A stretch of 64,000 nucleotides of DNA from Methanosarcinaceae archaeon (GCA_020055655.1 JAIPUR010000002.1:1-64000), one strand, 5' to 3'; numbered from the stretch's first letter, positions 1 through 8,270 are shown. Numbers and translations: made by a program. The notes: generated by a model from the sequence alone, not told the origin.

Positions 1-1
1 A

Positions 2-367
2 TCAATTGTTTTACAGGGCAAGCAGGGAACCGGGAAGGGAATATTCGTCACAAACTATGGGAAGCTTTTCGAGCCCCATTTTCTGCACTTATCCAGCGTA
101 TATCAACTAACCGGGAGATTTAATTCCTTTTTGAAAGATAAAAGCTTAGAACTGAGCTTACGTTGGAATTTTGGGTCAGGACTACCATTTACACCTACTC
201 AAGGATATTATCAAGGTGAAGACTTTAGTAATGGCGTAACAACTGATTATACTACTTCAAACACCAATGACTTGAGCATTCTTCTGGGAGCACTCAACAG
301 TTCTAGACTACCAACGTATCACCGTTTCGATGTAACAATCAAAAAGAACTTTGAATTTAAATTTTAA
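2..367 (+). CDS. Chimeric partial ORF: primase/helicase-like P-loop fragment joined to the C-terminus of a TonB-dependent receptor
   Basis: The frame is open from the left edge and ends at TAA. Its first ~45 residues hold a P-loop (GKQGTGKG) followed by FVTNYGKLFEPHFLH and LTGRFNSFLKD. This resembles phage/plasmid D5-like primase-helicases of the DUF5906 type, where an acidic Walker B segment would normally follow. Instead, from about nt 140 the protein switches to LSLRWNFGSGLPFTPTQG, and later has LPTYHRFDVTIKK and a terminal aromatic residue. That is the last beta-strand region of Bacteroidetes outer-membrane TonB receptors. An archaeon has no outer membrane, and no family known to me joins these parts. 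Misassembly, contamination or a recombined relic are all possible. The reading is direct; the family calls are from pattern memory. Confidence 0.6.
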   Translation, partial: SIVLQGKQGTGKGIFVTNYGKLFEPHFLHLSSVYQLTGRFNSFLKDKSLELSLRWNFGSGLPFTPTQGYYQGEDFSNGVTTDYTTSNTNDLSILLGALNSSRLPTYHRFDVTIKKNFEFKF

Positions 368-413
368 ATTTTGACAGATAGTCTGATATTTTTTTAAAAA
401 GTGGAATTGCAAA

Positions 414-1106
414 TCACAATTCTGCGTTATTTTCATTTTCATCATTATTATGTTTTTTAAGAGCTTTTTCAACAGCTATTTTATGAACTTCTCCTGATTC
501 ATGGATACCTTTAGGAGTACCTCTTACAGCTCTGCACGGGTATTGCTGGATAAGCAGTCCTGCTTTTGCAGGTGCATCTTCAACTTTGGTTCCAACAAGA
601 CTATCTGCCATATGCCATGTGCTACCACAGGGTGCTCCTCTTACAACTTTAACTGAAGATATGATATCATCTTTAGTTTCAATTTCCAGTACCGGACTCG
701 CAAGCTTTGAACTGAATTCAGATATTTGGGGTTTTTGAGCCAGAGTGCAGCATATTTCTTCGATCTCAATATGCATATCATATTTTTCCGCTATCTGCTT
801 CAATTCAAGAACAGGTGTTTTAATTGATCCCCCTGGAACTATCATTGCTTTAACTCCCATTTGTCCTGCCTTATGTGCAATAGCTACTGTAAGATCAGGG
901 TGAAGTGCATAACTGAGAATCATATCGCAGTGAAATACATCGTTGTCAATGTTCAATCCTTTCAGAAACTCATCGGGTTCATCAATAAAATCAGGAAGTT
1001 GTTCAGGTAATGATGCGGAAACAACCTTAAGATATGTTTTTGAAAGAATGGTCTCGATAAGCCGATGCCCATATTTTCCTTTGGTGATTACGCCTACTGT
1101 GGTCAT
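414..1106 (-). CDS. DUF166 family protein
   Basis: A 230-residue archaeal protein with the pattern I associate with DUF166 (COG1810): an N-terminal GVITKGKYGHRLIETI strand-helix, LPDFIDEP, a central EEICCTL cysteine pair, and a C-terminal RGAPCGSTWHMA plus QQYPCRAVRGTPKG. The conserved cysteines suggest metal or thiol chemistry, but the function is not established. Family members have sometimes been labelled thymidylate synthase-like. That is notable because a thymidylate kinase lies divergently about 290 bp away. The start ATG follows a short AT-rich intergenic region shared with the zinc-ribbon gene. Confidence 0.75.
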   Translation of the reverse strand: MTTVGVITKGKYGHRLIETILSKTYLKVVSASLPEQLPDFIDEPDEFLKGLNIDNDVFHCDMILSYALHPDLTVAIAHKAGQMGVKAMIVPGGSIKTPVLELKQIAEKYDMHIEIEEICCTLAQKPQISEFSSKLASPVLEIETKDDIISSVKVVRGAPCGSTWHMADSLVGTKVEDAPAKAGLLIQQYPCRAVRGTPKGIHESGEVHKIAVEKALKKHNNDENENNAEL

Positions 1107-1201
1107 AGATTGATCATTCGGGACATTAGCTGCATATTACATTAATATGCTTTGGCAGAGATTTTTATATTAATAGTGTATATTATTATTGAGGTTAGAT
1201 C

Positions 1202-1330
1202 ATGGACGAATTCGACTCTTCAAAAGTGTATTTCAGATGCAATGTTTGTGAACTGTTATTTCAGGAAAACCCTGAGCTTTTCCCTGTTAAATGTCTGCAA
1301 TGCGGCTCAGAAGATGTTTACCGTACATGA
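1202..1330 (+). CDS. 42-residue zinc-ribbon protein
   Basis: A very small ORF beginning MDEFDSSKVYFRCNVCELLF. It has two CxxC knuckles (CNVC near residues 13-16 and CLQC near 31-34) separated by 14 residues, then a short acidic tail and TGA. A GAGG ribosome-binding sequence lies 8 nt before the ATG, and an AT-rich promoter-like stretch (TTTTTATATTAATAG) lies further upstream. The four-cysteine spacing is that of a rubredoxin-like or zinc-ribbon fold. It probably binds one zinc or iron and could be a small nucleic-acid or protein adaptor. It lies between the divergent DUF166 gene and tmk and reads toward tmk. Confidence 0.7.
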   Translation: MDEFDSSKVYFRCNVCELLFQENPELFPVKCLQCGSEDVYRT

Positions 1331-1398
1331 GGCCACAAAGTACAAAACGATAATTAAGTCATAACTATAAAATAAGAGCTGATCTCTTTCATAGTTGC

Positions 1399-2004
1399 AT
1401 GTCAGCTAAGGGAAAATTCATAACTCTTGAAGGGATCGATGGCTCTGGTAAGTCTACCATAGCAAAGCTTCTGGCTTCCAATCCGGATTTCAGTGATTTC
1501 GTATTCACCCGTGAACCTACGGAAACATGGATTGGCGAGGCCGTGAATCGTGCAATACATTCAGATACTGATAGTATCGCAGAACTTTTACTTTTCACAG
1601 CAGATCATGCAGAGCACATATCCAAGTTGCTAAAACCTTCTCTTGATGAAGGTAAAAACGTAATATCTGACAGATATTCAGGAAGTCGCTATGCTTATCA
1701 GGGTATGACACTGGCGGACAAGTTTGAAGATCCCATGCAGTGGATACAGGATATCCATTCCGGATGGAGCCTGGATCCTGACCTTACTATACTTTTTGAC
1801 ATTGATCCGGCAATCGCAGTTGAAAGATGTGGCAACCGCGGAGAGAAAACAAAATTCGAAAAAATTAGTTTTCTTGAAGGTGTCCGTGAGAATTACCTGC
1901 GGCTTGCAAATGAAAATCCTGCAAAGTTCAGTGTAATAAACGCGAATAGGCCAGTTGATGAAATTGAATCTGATGTGGTGGAATTGATACTTTCTATCAT
2001 ATGA
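1399..2004 (+). CDS. tmk: Thymidylate kinase
   Basis: 201 residues, the usual length for dTMP kinase, which converts dTMP to dTDP with ATP. Visible motifs are the P-loop GIDGSGKST (residues 12-20), FTREPT (the DRx/REP dTMP-binding region), ISDRYSGSRYAYQG (the DRY motif and substrate helix) and an arginine-rich LID-like region near CGNRGEKTKFE. The catalytic REP arginine is present. The gene follows the zinc-ribbon gene by about 70 bp and is followed by a 17-bp palindrome before the histidine kinase genes. Confidence 0.93.
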   Translation: MSAKGKFITLEGIDGSGKSTIAKLLASNPDFSDFVFTREPTETWIGEAVNRAIHSDTDSIAELLLFTADHAEHISKLLKPSLDEGKNVISDRYSGSRYAYQGMTLADKFEDPMQWIQDIHSGWSLDPDLTILFDIDPAIAVERCGNRGEKTKFEKISFLEGVRENYLRLANENPAKFSVINANRPVDEIESDVVELILSII

Positions 2005-2030
2005 TTTTATACAGTAAAAGGTTTTATGTG

Positions 2031-2047
2031 ATAATGTGTAACATTAT
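2031..2047. promoter_or_regulatory. 17-bp inverted repeat ahead of the PAS kinase gene
   Basis: ATAATGT-GTA-ACATTAT is a perfect 7-bp inverted repeat with a 3-nt spacer. It lies between the tmk stop and the histidine kinase start 69 bp downstream. It is AT-rich and lacks a following T-tract, so it reads better as a dimeric regulator site than as a terminator. The symmetry is seen; the role is inferred. Confidence 0.4.
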
Positions 2048-2115
2048 GTCATAGATTCAACAAAGGGTGCAATTTCCTATGGGGATGGACGATTGCTTTA
2101 GAGTGAGTTGATAAA

Positions 2116-4332
2116 ATGTTAAATTCTATAGCTTTTGAGCATGCTCCAATTGGGATATTTATCGTTGATAAAAATGATAACTTTGTTCAGTTCAATCATG
2201 CAATGGAGGCTATTTCCGGCTTAAGTTCAAATGACGTGATAGGTTCCAATCTTTTGAATGACCTGCCCAGACATACGCTTGAAGGTGAGGCGAATTTCAA
2301 GCAATTTTATCAGGATACAAAAGTATCTCTTAAAAAAAGAACTTTGAAATCCGTGCCTATTATTACGCCTGTAGGCAAGCTCAGTTACCAGACATTGACA
2401 CTAACTCCTATTGTCAGAAACGGTAATATTTTCGATGGAATGGTAGTTTATGTTGAAGAAGTAAGTGATGTTTTACAGAAAGAAAATATATTATTTGATG
2501 AGATTCAACATGCAAAGGAATTAAAACTTTTTCACGGTGAAAATGTACCGGTAGTAGCATTTCGCTGGTCTGTTGAGGAAGGGTGGCCTGTTGAAATGGT
2601 CTCAGACAATATCTCTCAATATGGATATGATATAGATGATTTTATTTCCGGACGTTTAACGTACAGTGATATAGTTCATCCAGAGGATCTTGAAAAGCTT
2701 GCAGAGCATACAGGACATCTGAAACTTGAATCTGGCAAATATCTGTTTACTGAATATCGCATATTGGATAGTTCAGGGAATTCGGTCTGGGTAAATGAGA
2801 TATCTTTTATTGAACTGGATGAAAATGGAAATCCATCGCATTACAATGGGATTATATTTAACATCACAGATAGGTTATTAGCTGAACAGTCTCTTACAAA
2901 GGAACGTGAATATCTAAACAGCATAACTTCCAATCTTGGTGTGGGACTTTGCATAATTTCTCCTGATTACCGTACTATATGGATGAACAATTATCTGAAA
3001 AGCCTATATGGTGAGATTGAAGGCAAATTGTGCTACGTATCCTACAATAATAAATCAGAAATATGTGAGGATTGTGCAGTACGAGAGCTTATGGAAACTG
3101 GAAAAACGAAGGCGATATGCGAACAGAAAGGCGTCGACATAAATGGAAAAACGATATGGTCTCATATAGTAGCCATTCCTTTGTATGATAATGATGGAAA
3201 TGTGGCATCTTATATGGAGATGGTAGTGCCTGTGACCGAAATGAAACTGGCAGAAATGCAAGTCAGGGAAGGGAAGGCACGTATTGAGAGTATTTTGAGG
3301 GCTACACCTGTGGGGATGGGTATTGTATCAAACCGAGTTTTTGAAGAGGTCAATAATCGACTTTGTGATATGCTGGGTTATTCTCAAGAGGACCTTGTCG
3401 GGAAAAGTACGCGGGTGATATATCCAAGTGATGAGGATTATGAATATGTAGGTCGTGAAAAATACGCCCAGATGTCTAAAATGGATTATGGTTCAGTTGA
3501 GACTCGTCTTCTCTGTAGTAACGGAACGGTAATTGATGTAATACTTAGCTCCAGTCCGATCTATTCGGAATATCTGTCAAAAGATATCACTTTCACTGTG
3601 CTGGATATTACTGAGCTGAAGAATACTCAGCGAGAACTCGAGAAATATGCGGCTGAGCTTGAGAAACTAAACCAGATCAAGAATCTTTTTTCCGATATCA
3701 TTCGACATGATCTCTTAGGTCCGGCAGGAGTTGTGGGGGGCTATGCTGAAGTTTTGAAAGATATGGAGTCAGATATATCAAAGCTGGAGATCTTAGATAT
3801 AATTGAAGAAAATAATGATAATATAGTAAGGCTTATTGAAACTGCGGCCAAATATGAGAAAATAAATTCTCTTGAAGAGATAGATTTTCATGACGACGAT
3901 ATCGTAGAAATATTTAAAGACGTAGTTGAAGATCTGAAACACGCAACAAAATCTAAGAACATGTTTGTAAATGTGCTTTCAGATGGGCCTTGTTGTTCTA
4001 AAGTAAATTCTATTATAAGTGAAGCATTTGTGAATCTTCTTTCTAATGCTATCAAATACAGTCCTGAAGATGAGATCATAGATATTGGCTTCAATGATGA
4101 TGGTGCGTACTGGAAAGTCACTGTTACTGATCGTGGGGATGGCATCCCTGATGATGCCAAAAAATATGTGTTTGATCGCTTCAAGCGTGTTGATAAGAAA
4201 GGAGTAAAAGGAACTGGTCTTGGGCTTGCCATTGTTAAACGTATCATGGAGTTGCATGGTGGTGATTATGGTGTGATGGATAATCAGGAAGGTAAAGGCA
4301 GTGTGTTCTGGGTAACACTGAAAAAAATCTGA
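2116..4332 (+). CDS. Multi-PAS sensor histidine kinase (soluble)
   Basis: 738 residues with no membrane segment. In order: an N-terminal PAS (residues 1-115, starting FEHAPIGIFIVD), a PAS_3-like domain (about 145-255, VPVVAFRWS...VSDNISQYGY), a cysteine-bearing PAS (about 265-385, with Cys residues around CYVSYNNKSEICEDC), a further PAS (about 390-505), a H-box with His531 in IIRHDLLGPAG, and a HATPase domain (NLLSNAIKY, DRGDGIPDD, GTGLGLAIV). The H-box is the methanogen RHDLLxPAG variant, not the bacterial SHELRTP form. The cysteine cluster could bind a metal or haem or sense redox. No response regulator is adjacent. A paralogue follows 150 bp downstream. Confidence 0.9.
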   Translation: MLNSIAFEHAPIGIFIVDKNDNFVQFNHAMEAISGLSSNDVIGSNLLNDLPRHTLEGEANFKQFYQDTKVSLKKRTLKSVPIITPVGKLSYQTLTLTPIVRNGNIFDGMVVYVEEVSDVLQKENILFDEIQHAKELKLFHGENVPVVAFRWSVEEGWPVEMVSDNISQYGYDIDDFISGRLTYSDIVHPEDLEKLAEHTGHLKLESGKYLFTEYRILDSSGNSVWVNEISFIELDENGNPSHYNGIIFNITDRLLAEQSLTKEREYLNSITSNLGVGLCIISPDYRTIWMNNYLKSLYGEIEGKLCYVSYNNKSEICEDCAVRELMETGKTKAICEQKGVDINGKTIWSHIVAIPLYDNDGNVASYMEMVVPVTEMKLAEMQVREGKARIESILRATPVGMGIVSNRVFEEVNNRLCDMLGYSQEDLVGKSTRVIYPSDEDYEYVGREKYAQMSKMDYGSVETRLLCSNGTVIDVILSSSPIYSEYLSKDITFTVLDITELKNTQRELEKYAAELEKLNQIKNLFSDIIRHDLLGPAGVVGGYAEVLKDMESDISKLEILDIIEENNDNIVRLIETAAKYEKINSLEEIDFHDDDIVEIFKDVVEDLKHATKSKNMFVNVLSDGPCCSKVNSIISEAFVNLLSNAIKYSPEDEIIDIGFNDDGAYWKVTVTDRGDGIPDDAKKYVFDRFKRVDKKGVKGTGLGLAIVKRIMELHGGDYGVMDNQEGKGSVFWVTLKKI

Positions 4333-4481
4333 ATGAAATAATTCACTCCAGTTGGGTGGATCATGAGCTGTCATTTGATGCGACCGTGTATCTATGGAAT
4401 AATTATTTATATATAGTGTATATATGTTCATCTGGTGTACATAGCAGTGGAGATATTTACTGTTACATTTAAGGGTTAGAA

Positions 4482-6329
4482 ATGATCGAGTCAATAGTTC
4501 TGGAAAACGCTCCCTATGGGGTCTTTGCTGTCGATAAAAACGACAATTTTATTTTATTCAATACTGCAATGGAATCAATTTCCGGCTTGGATGCAAGCGA
4601 TGTGATTGGGAAGAACTTACTGCTTGATATTTCAAAAGATACTATTGATGGCGAAGGGAAATTCAGTGAAAAATTCAATCATGTGAAAAGTACTCTTAAA
4701 ACTAAATGCTACGAAGAAATACCAATGATAAACCCTATGGGGAGCCTAAGTTATCAAACGATCACATTCGTTCCGATTCTTGACAAGAGTTGCGTTTACG
4801 ATGGTATGATCCTCTATGTAGATGAGGTTAGTGATGAATTTAATCGGAAAAAGTCACTCTTTGACGATCTTCATAGGGCAAAAGAATTAGGCACGTTTTA
4901 TAGTAAGAATGTGCCTGTTGTGGCATTCCGTTGGTCTGCTGAAAAAGGCAGACCTGTTGAAATGGTTTCAGATAACATATCTCAATATGGTTACAGTGTA
5001 GAAGATTTTACTTCAGAGTGTCTTTTACATGGTGATATTATTCATCCTGATGACCTTGAAGTAATAGCAAGTTGCACAAATGAACCTGAGTCTGAGTTTG
5101 GTAAATATCTGTTCAATGAGTATCGTATATTGGATAGTTCCGGTAATGCAGTCTGGGTAAATGAGATGTCTGTTCTTGAAATGAATGAAAATGGACATCC
5201 ATCCCATTATAATGGAGTTCTTATTGATGTTAATGATAGGAAAATTGCAGAAATGGAACTTCTGGAAAGCAAGGCACGAATTGAGAGTATTTTAAAAGTC
5301 GCACCAGTTGGCCTATGTATAATTACCGGACATATATTTGAAGAAGTGAATGACAGTTTTTGTGATATGCTTGGATATTCCAGAGATGAAATAATAGGAA
5401 AAAGTACACGAGTGATATATCCAAGTAATGAGATATATGAGTACATAGGTGATGTAAAATATTCGCTGATATTGGATCATGGCATAGGAAAAGTGGAAAG
5501 CCAGCTACAGCGCAAAGATGGTAGCATCATTGATGTAATATTCAATTCCAGTCCTATATATCCCGAATTCATATCAAAAGGTGTGACATGCACTGTGCTT
5601 GATATAACTGATATGAAAAATGCTCAAAGGGATCTTGAAAAATATGCATCTGAACTCGAAAAACTGAACCAGATAAAAGATCTTTTTTCTGATATTATTC
5701 GACACGATCTTCTTAGTCCTGCAGGAATTGTAAAGGGATATGCAGAATTTTTAGAAGACATGGAGGGTGATAAAACTAAACTAAATATTCTGCATATGAT
5801 CGAAGAAAGCAATGATCGGATAATAGACCTTATTGAAAGTGCCGCTAAATATGAGAATATAAATTCCCTTGAAGAGATCGATTATCAAGATGATGATATT
5901 GTAAGCATATTTCAAAGTGTTGTATCTGATCAAAAACTTGCAATAAGGTCCAGAGGAATGTTGGTAAACATTATTTCAGATGGTCCTTGTTTTTCACGAG
6001 TGAATTCTATTGTACGCGAGGTATTTGTGAATCTTCTTTCTAATGCTATAAAATATAGTCCTGATAATGAAGTTGTGGATATTCATTTCCAGGACGATGG
6101 GTCCCATTGGAAAATTACAGTTACTGACCGTGGGGAAGGTGTTTCTGACGAGTCTAAGGAATATGTATTTGAACGGTTCAAACGTGCCGATAAAAAAGGC
6201 ATAAAAGGCACAGGTCTTGGACTTGCCATTGTCCGAAGTATTGTTGAACTACATGACGGTAAATATGGTGTAGCAGATAATCCAGAAGGAAAGGGCAGTA
6301 TGTTCTGGATCACGCTAAAAAAAAGTTAA
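4482..6329 (+). CDS. PAS sensor histidine kinase, paralogue of the preceding gene
   Basis: 615 residues, soluble, strongly similar to the upstream kinase from end to end except that the cysteine-bearing third PAS domain is missing. The remaining order is N-terminal PAS, PAS_3-like (VPVVAFRWSAEKG), PAS (about 265-380), a H-box with His408 in IIRHDLLSPAG, and HATPase (NLLSNAIKY, DRGEGVSDE, GTGLGLAIV). Tandem duplication with loss or gain of exactly one PAS is the simplest explanation. Its own promoter is likely, because the 150-bp gap holds a TTTATATATAG box. Ligand and partner are unknown. Confidence 0.9.
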   Translation: MIESIVLENAPYGVFAVDKNDNFILFNTAMESISGLDASDVIGKNLLLDISKDTIDGEGKFSEKFNHVKSTLKTKCYEEIPMINPMGSLSYQTITFVPILDKSCVYDGMILYVDEVSDEFNRKKSLFDDLHRAKELGTFYSKNVPVVAFRWSAEKGRPVEMVSDNISQYGYSVEDFTSECLLHGDIIHPDDLEVIASCTNEPESEFGKYLFNEYRILDSSGNAVWVNEMSVLEMNENGHPSHYNGVLIDVNDRKIAEMELLESKARIESILKVAPVGLCIITGHIFEEVNDSFCDMLGYSRDEIIGKSTRVIYPSNEIYEYIGDVKYSLILDHGIGKVESQLQRKDGSIIDVIFNSSPIYPEFISKGVTCTVLDITDMKNAQRDLEKYASELEKLNQIKDLFSDIIRHDLLSPAGIVKGYAEFLEDMEGDKTKLNILHMIEESNDRIIDLIESAAKYENINSLEEIDYQDDDIVSIFQSVVSDQKLAIRSRGMLVNIISDGPCFSRVNSIVREVFVNLLSNAIKYSPDNEVVDIHFQDDGSHWKITVTDRGEGVSDESKEYVFERFKRADKKGIKGTGLGLAIVRSIVELHDGKYGVADNPEGKGSMFWITLKKS

Positions 6330-6351
6330 AATATGATTTTTCTGCTCAGTT

Positions 6352-6585
6352 TTAGAGTCCGTTCTTATCAGCAAATTTGACAAGAGCTTCTCCAAGTGCA
6401 CGTACATATTTAGGATTTAGGTTGAAACGTCCTTTCTTTTGTCCACTTCTTTCTTTTGCAATCTCTACATATTCTTTTTCATATCTTTCACTTGATGTAA
6501 GGGTGATAGTCAGAAACCATCCTGCTCCCATTTTAATTTCGCCGTAATTCTCTCCAACTTCCATAACTATTTCATTTTCCGCCAT
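6352..6585 (-). CDS. Small conserved-looking hypothetical protein (77 residues)
   Basis: The chosen start, MAENEIVMEVGENY, has a GGTGAT ribosome-binding sequence 3 nt upstream. A TTG 60 bp further upstream only adds a low-complexity extension and overlaps the neighbouring gene. The protein has a beta-rich first half (EIKMGAGWFLTITLTSSERY) and a basic link (KERSGQKKGRFNLNPKYVRALGEAL) to a C-terminal helix. The KGRFxLxPxxxxAL ending faintly recalls PC4-like single-strand DNA-binding coactivators, but that is only a weak resemblance. It is convergent with the kinase gene and downstream of the HisA-like gene on the same strand. Confidence 0.6.
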   Translation of the reverse strand: MAENEIVMEVGENYGEIKMGAGWFLTITLTSSERYEKEYVEIAKERSGQKKGRFNLNPKYVRALGEALVKFADKNGL

Positions 6586-6634
6586 GATATCACCAGTGAT
6601 TGCTTTAATTATTGTAATTAATGTTATTGATCTG

Positions 6635-7342
6635 TTATTGTACAAGCTCTAAAGGTATGGATGTATTGTGCAAGGCTGTTGCTACAAGAGCACCTTTGAT
6701 TCCGATCTTCTCTAACGTTTCAATGTCTTCAACATTACGAACACCACCACCAAGGAGTAGGTTGTGTTTTGAGATAGAAACGATTTTACTTAAGAATTGT
6801 GAATCCACGCCAGTTGATGCACCAACTCTGTCAAGATCCAGAATAATTATGTCTTTTAGTTCAAGCTCATTGAGCATTGTTACTATTTCAACAGGTTCTT
6901 CTGGCATTTCCGGATCTGTTGTGAGTATCTTTCCATTCTTCTTGTCGATACTGACGGTTATTCTTCCTGGGTACTTATTTGCCAACTCTTTAATGGTCTC
7001 CAATGATGCCGTTTCAGTACCAAGTATTGCGGTATGTACTATTTCCAGCACATCTTCGGCATCTTCTGGTTTCATGATTCCCGGATCTAACATAGTTTCT
7101 GCTCTGTCAGCAACTGCTGCTATTAGCTCAAAGTTTTTTTCTCGTTTGCCGATATTCTCAAGATTATTGAGGTCGGCTATGTACACTTCTCTTGGCTTAA
7201 CAGTTTTAACTATGTCCTTTGCATCGGAACTATTACAAATGCGGCTGGAAAAATGGACTGGCTTGTATTCGCTTCTGTCCCCTCCCTGTGCATGTACTAC
7301 TGTTCGATTGAAAATATCAAGAACGAAGATGATACGAAACAT
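6635..7342 (-). CDS. HisA/HisF-related TIM-barrel protein
   Basis: About 235 residues of beta/alpha-barrel related to ProFAR isomerase HisA (COG1411 type). It starts MFRIIFVLDIFNRTVVHAQGG and ends in a phosphate-binding LLLGGGVRN and a GIKGALVATALH strand-loop typical of this superfamily. Asp9 in VLDIFN and Asp172 in IILDLDRVGAS sit near the positions of the HisA acid pair. It is probably not the histidine-pathway enzyme, because other his genes are absent. It is divergent from mfnB with only 45 bp between starts, so a related C1-cofactor role is possible (inference). An in-frame ATG five codons earlier is an alternative start. Confidence 0.75.
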   Translation of the reverse strand: MFRIIFVLDIFNRTVVHAQGGDRSEYKPVHFSSRICNSSDAKDIVKTVKPREVYIADLNNLENIGKREKNFELIAAVADRAETMLDPGIMKPEDAEDVLEIVHTAILGTETASLETIKELANKYPGRITVSIDKKNGKILTTDPEMPEEPVEIVTMLNELELKDIIILDLDRVGASTGVDSQFLSKIVSISKHNLLLGGGVRNVEDIETLEKIGIKGALVATALHNTSIPLELVQ

Positions 7343-7387
7343 ATATAATTGATACATCTGTCATGCTATAAAAAAGAGGTTAGTATC

Positions 7388-8086
7388 ATGAAACTACTTA
7401 TTAGTCCAATTAATCCTGAAGAGGCTATAGCAGCATATGAAGGCGGTGCTGACATAGTCGATGTCAAAAATCCAAAGGAAGGTTCACTCGGCGCAAATTT
7501 CCCATGGGTAATAAAGTCCGTAAAAGAATCGATCAATTCTGGAAAGCCAATCAGTGCAACCATCGGTGACTTTAACTTCAAGCCGGGTACCGCATCTCTT
7601 GCGGCGCTTGGTGCAGCAGTTGCAGGCGCAGATTACATCAAGGTCGGTTTGTATGATGTGCAAACCGAAGAACAGGCCCTGGAAATGCTCACTAATATCA
7701 CAAAAGCAGTAAAGGACTTCGACCCTGAGAAAAAGGTAGTAGCATCAGGTTACTCCGATTACGAGCGTATCAATTCCATAAATCCTCAGCTACTTCCTGC
7801 AGTTGGTCTAATGGCTGGCGTTGACGTGGTTATGGTCGATACTGGAATCAAAGACGGCCGCTCAACTTTTGAATTCATGGATGAGGAAGCACTCTCTATT
7901 TTCACAGCTGCTATTCGTGATCTAGGTCTGCTCTCAGCAATTGCCGGATCACTCATTTTTGACGACATCCCGGCGCTCAAGCGCATCCAGCCTGACATCA
8001 TAGGTGTCCGTGGTATGGTGTGTGGTGGAGACCGTAATGACGGTATCAAGGCAGAACTTGTTGAGAAGTTGAAGAACGAGATGTAA
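7388..8086 (+). CDS. mfnB: (5-formylfuran-3-yl)methyl phosphate synthase MfnB
   Basis: 232 residues from the ATG that follows a GAGGT ribosome-binding sequence. MfnB condenses two glyceraldehyde-3-phosphate molecules into the furan precursor of methanofuran, the C1 carrier of methanogenesis. Recognisable parts are MKLLISPINPEEAIAAYEGG, the lysine-bearing VDVKNPKEGSLGANFPW (Lys27-type Schiff-base region), GADYIKVGLYD, VVASGYSDY, DVVMVDTGIKDGRSTFEF and a phosphate-binding GVRGMVCGG. The length matches the family (formerly DUF556). The rest of the mfn pathway is not in the window. Confidence 0.93.
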   Translation: MKLLISPINPEEAIAAYEGGADIVDVKNPKEGSLGANFPWVIKSVKESINSGKPISATIGDFNFKPGTASLAALGAAVAGADYIKVGLYDVQTEEQALEMLTNITKAVKDFDPEKKVVASGYSDYERINSINPQLLPAVGLMAGVDVVMVDTGIKDGRSTFEFMDEEALSIFTAAIRDLGLLSAIAGSLIFDDIPALKRIQPDIIGVRGMVCGGDRNDGIKAELVEKLKNEM

Positions 8087-8149
8087 CTTCAGTTACGTCT
8101 TATTTTGAATTCTGTTTTTTTATATTTTTATTTTTGACACTCTCTTTGC

Positions 8150-8270
8150 GCTTCAGCCTTGCTATTGTTGCGGTATAGGCGGCTGATAGGTTGCAACTGC
8201 ATGGACTGCGATTTATGCCTGAGGCAGAACAGGGGCATTTTACAAATGCCCGAGTAAATCCTTCCGATTA
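8150..8270 (+). ncRNA. GC-rich structured island, candidate small RNA
   Basis: Within an AT-rich 600-bp gap this ~120-nt stretch is much richer in G+C. It contains successive potential hairpins: GTTGC...GCAAC around 8166-8200, TGCC-TGA-GGCA around 8216-8226, and GGGCATTT-TAC-AAATGCCC at 8233-8251 (8 perfect pairs, 3-nt loop). A T-rich, TATA-like tract (TTTTTTTATATTTTTATTTTT) lies just upstream at about 8115-8135. It matches no RNA family I can name. An alternative is a cysteine-rich mini-ORF (CNCMDCDLC...) in the same segment, but that frame has no good start or ribosome-binding site. Confidence 0.35.

Noticed and set aside
6621-7352. 243-residue plus-strand ORF antisense to the HisA-like gene
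   Set aside because: Low-complexity serine-rich shadow; the minus strand carries a coherent TIM-barrel protein.
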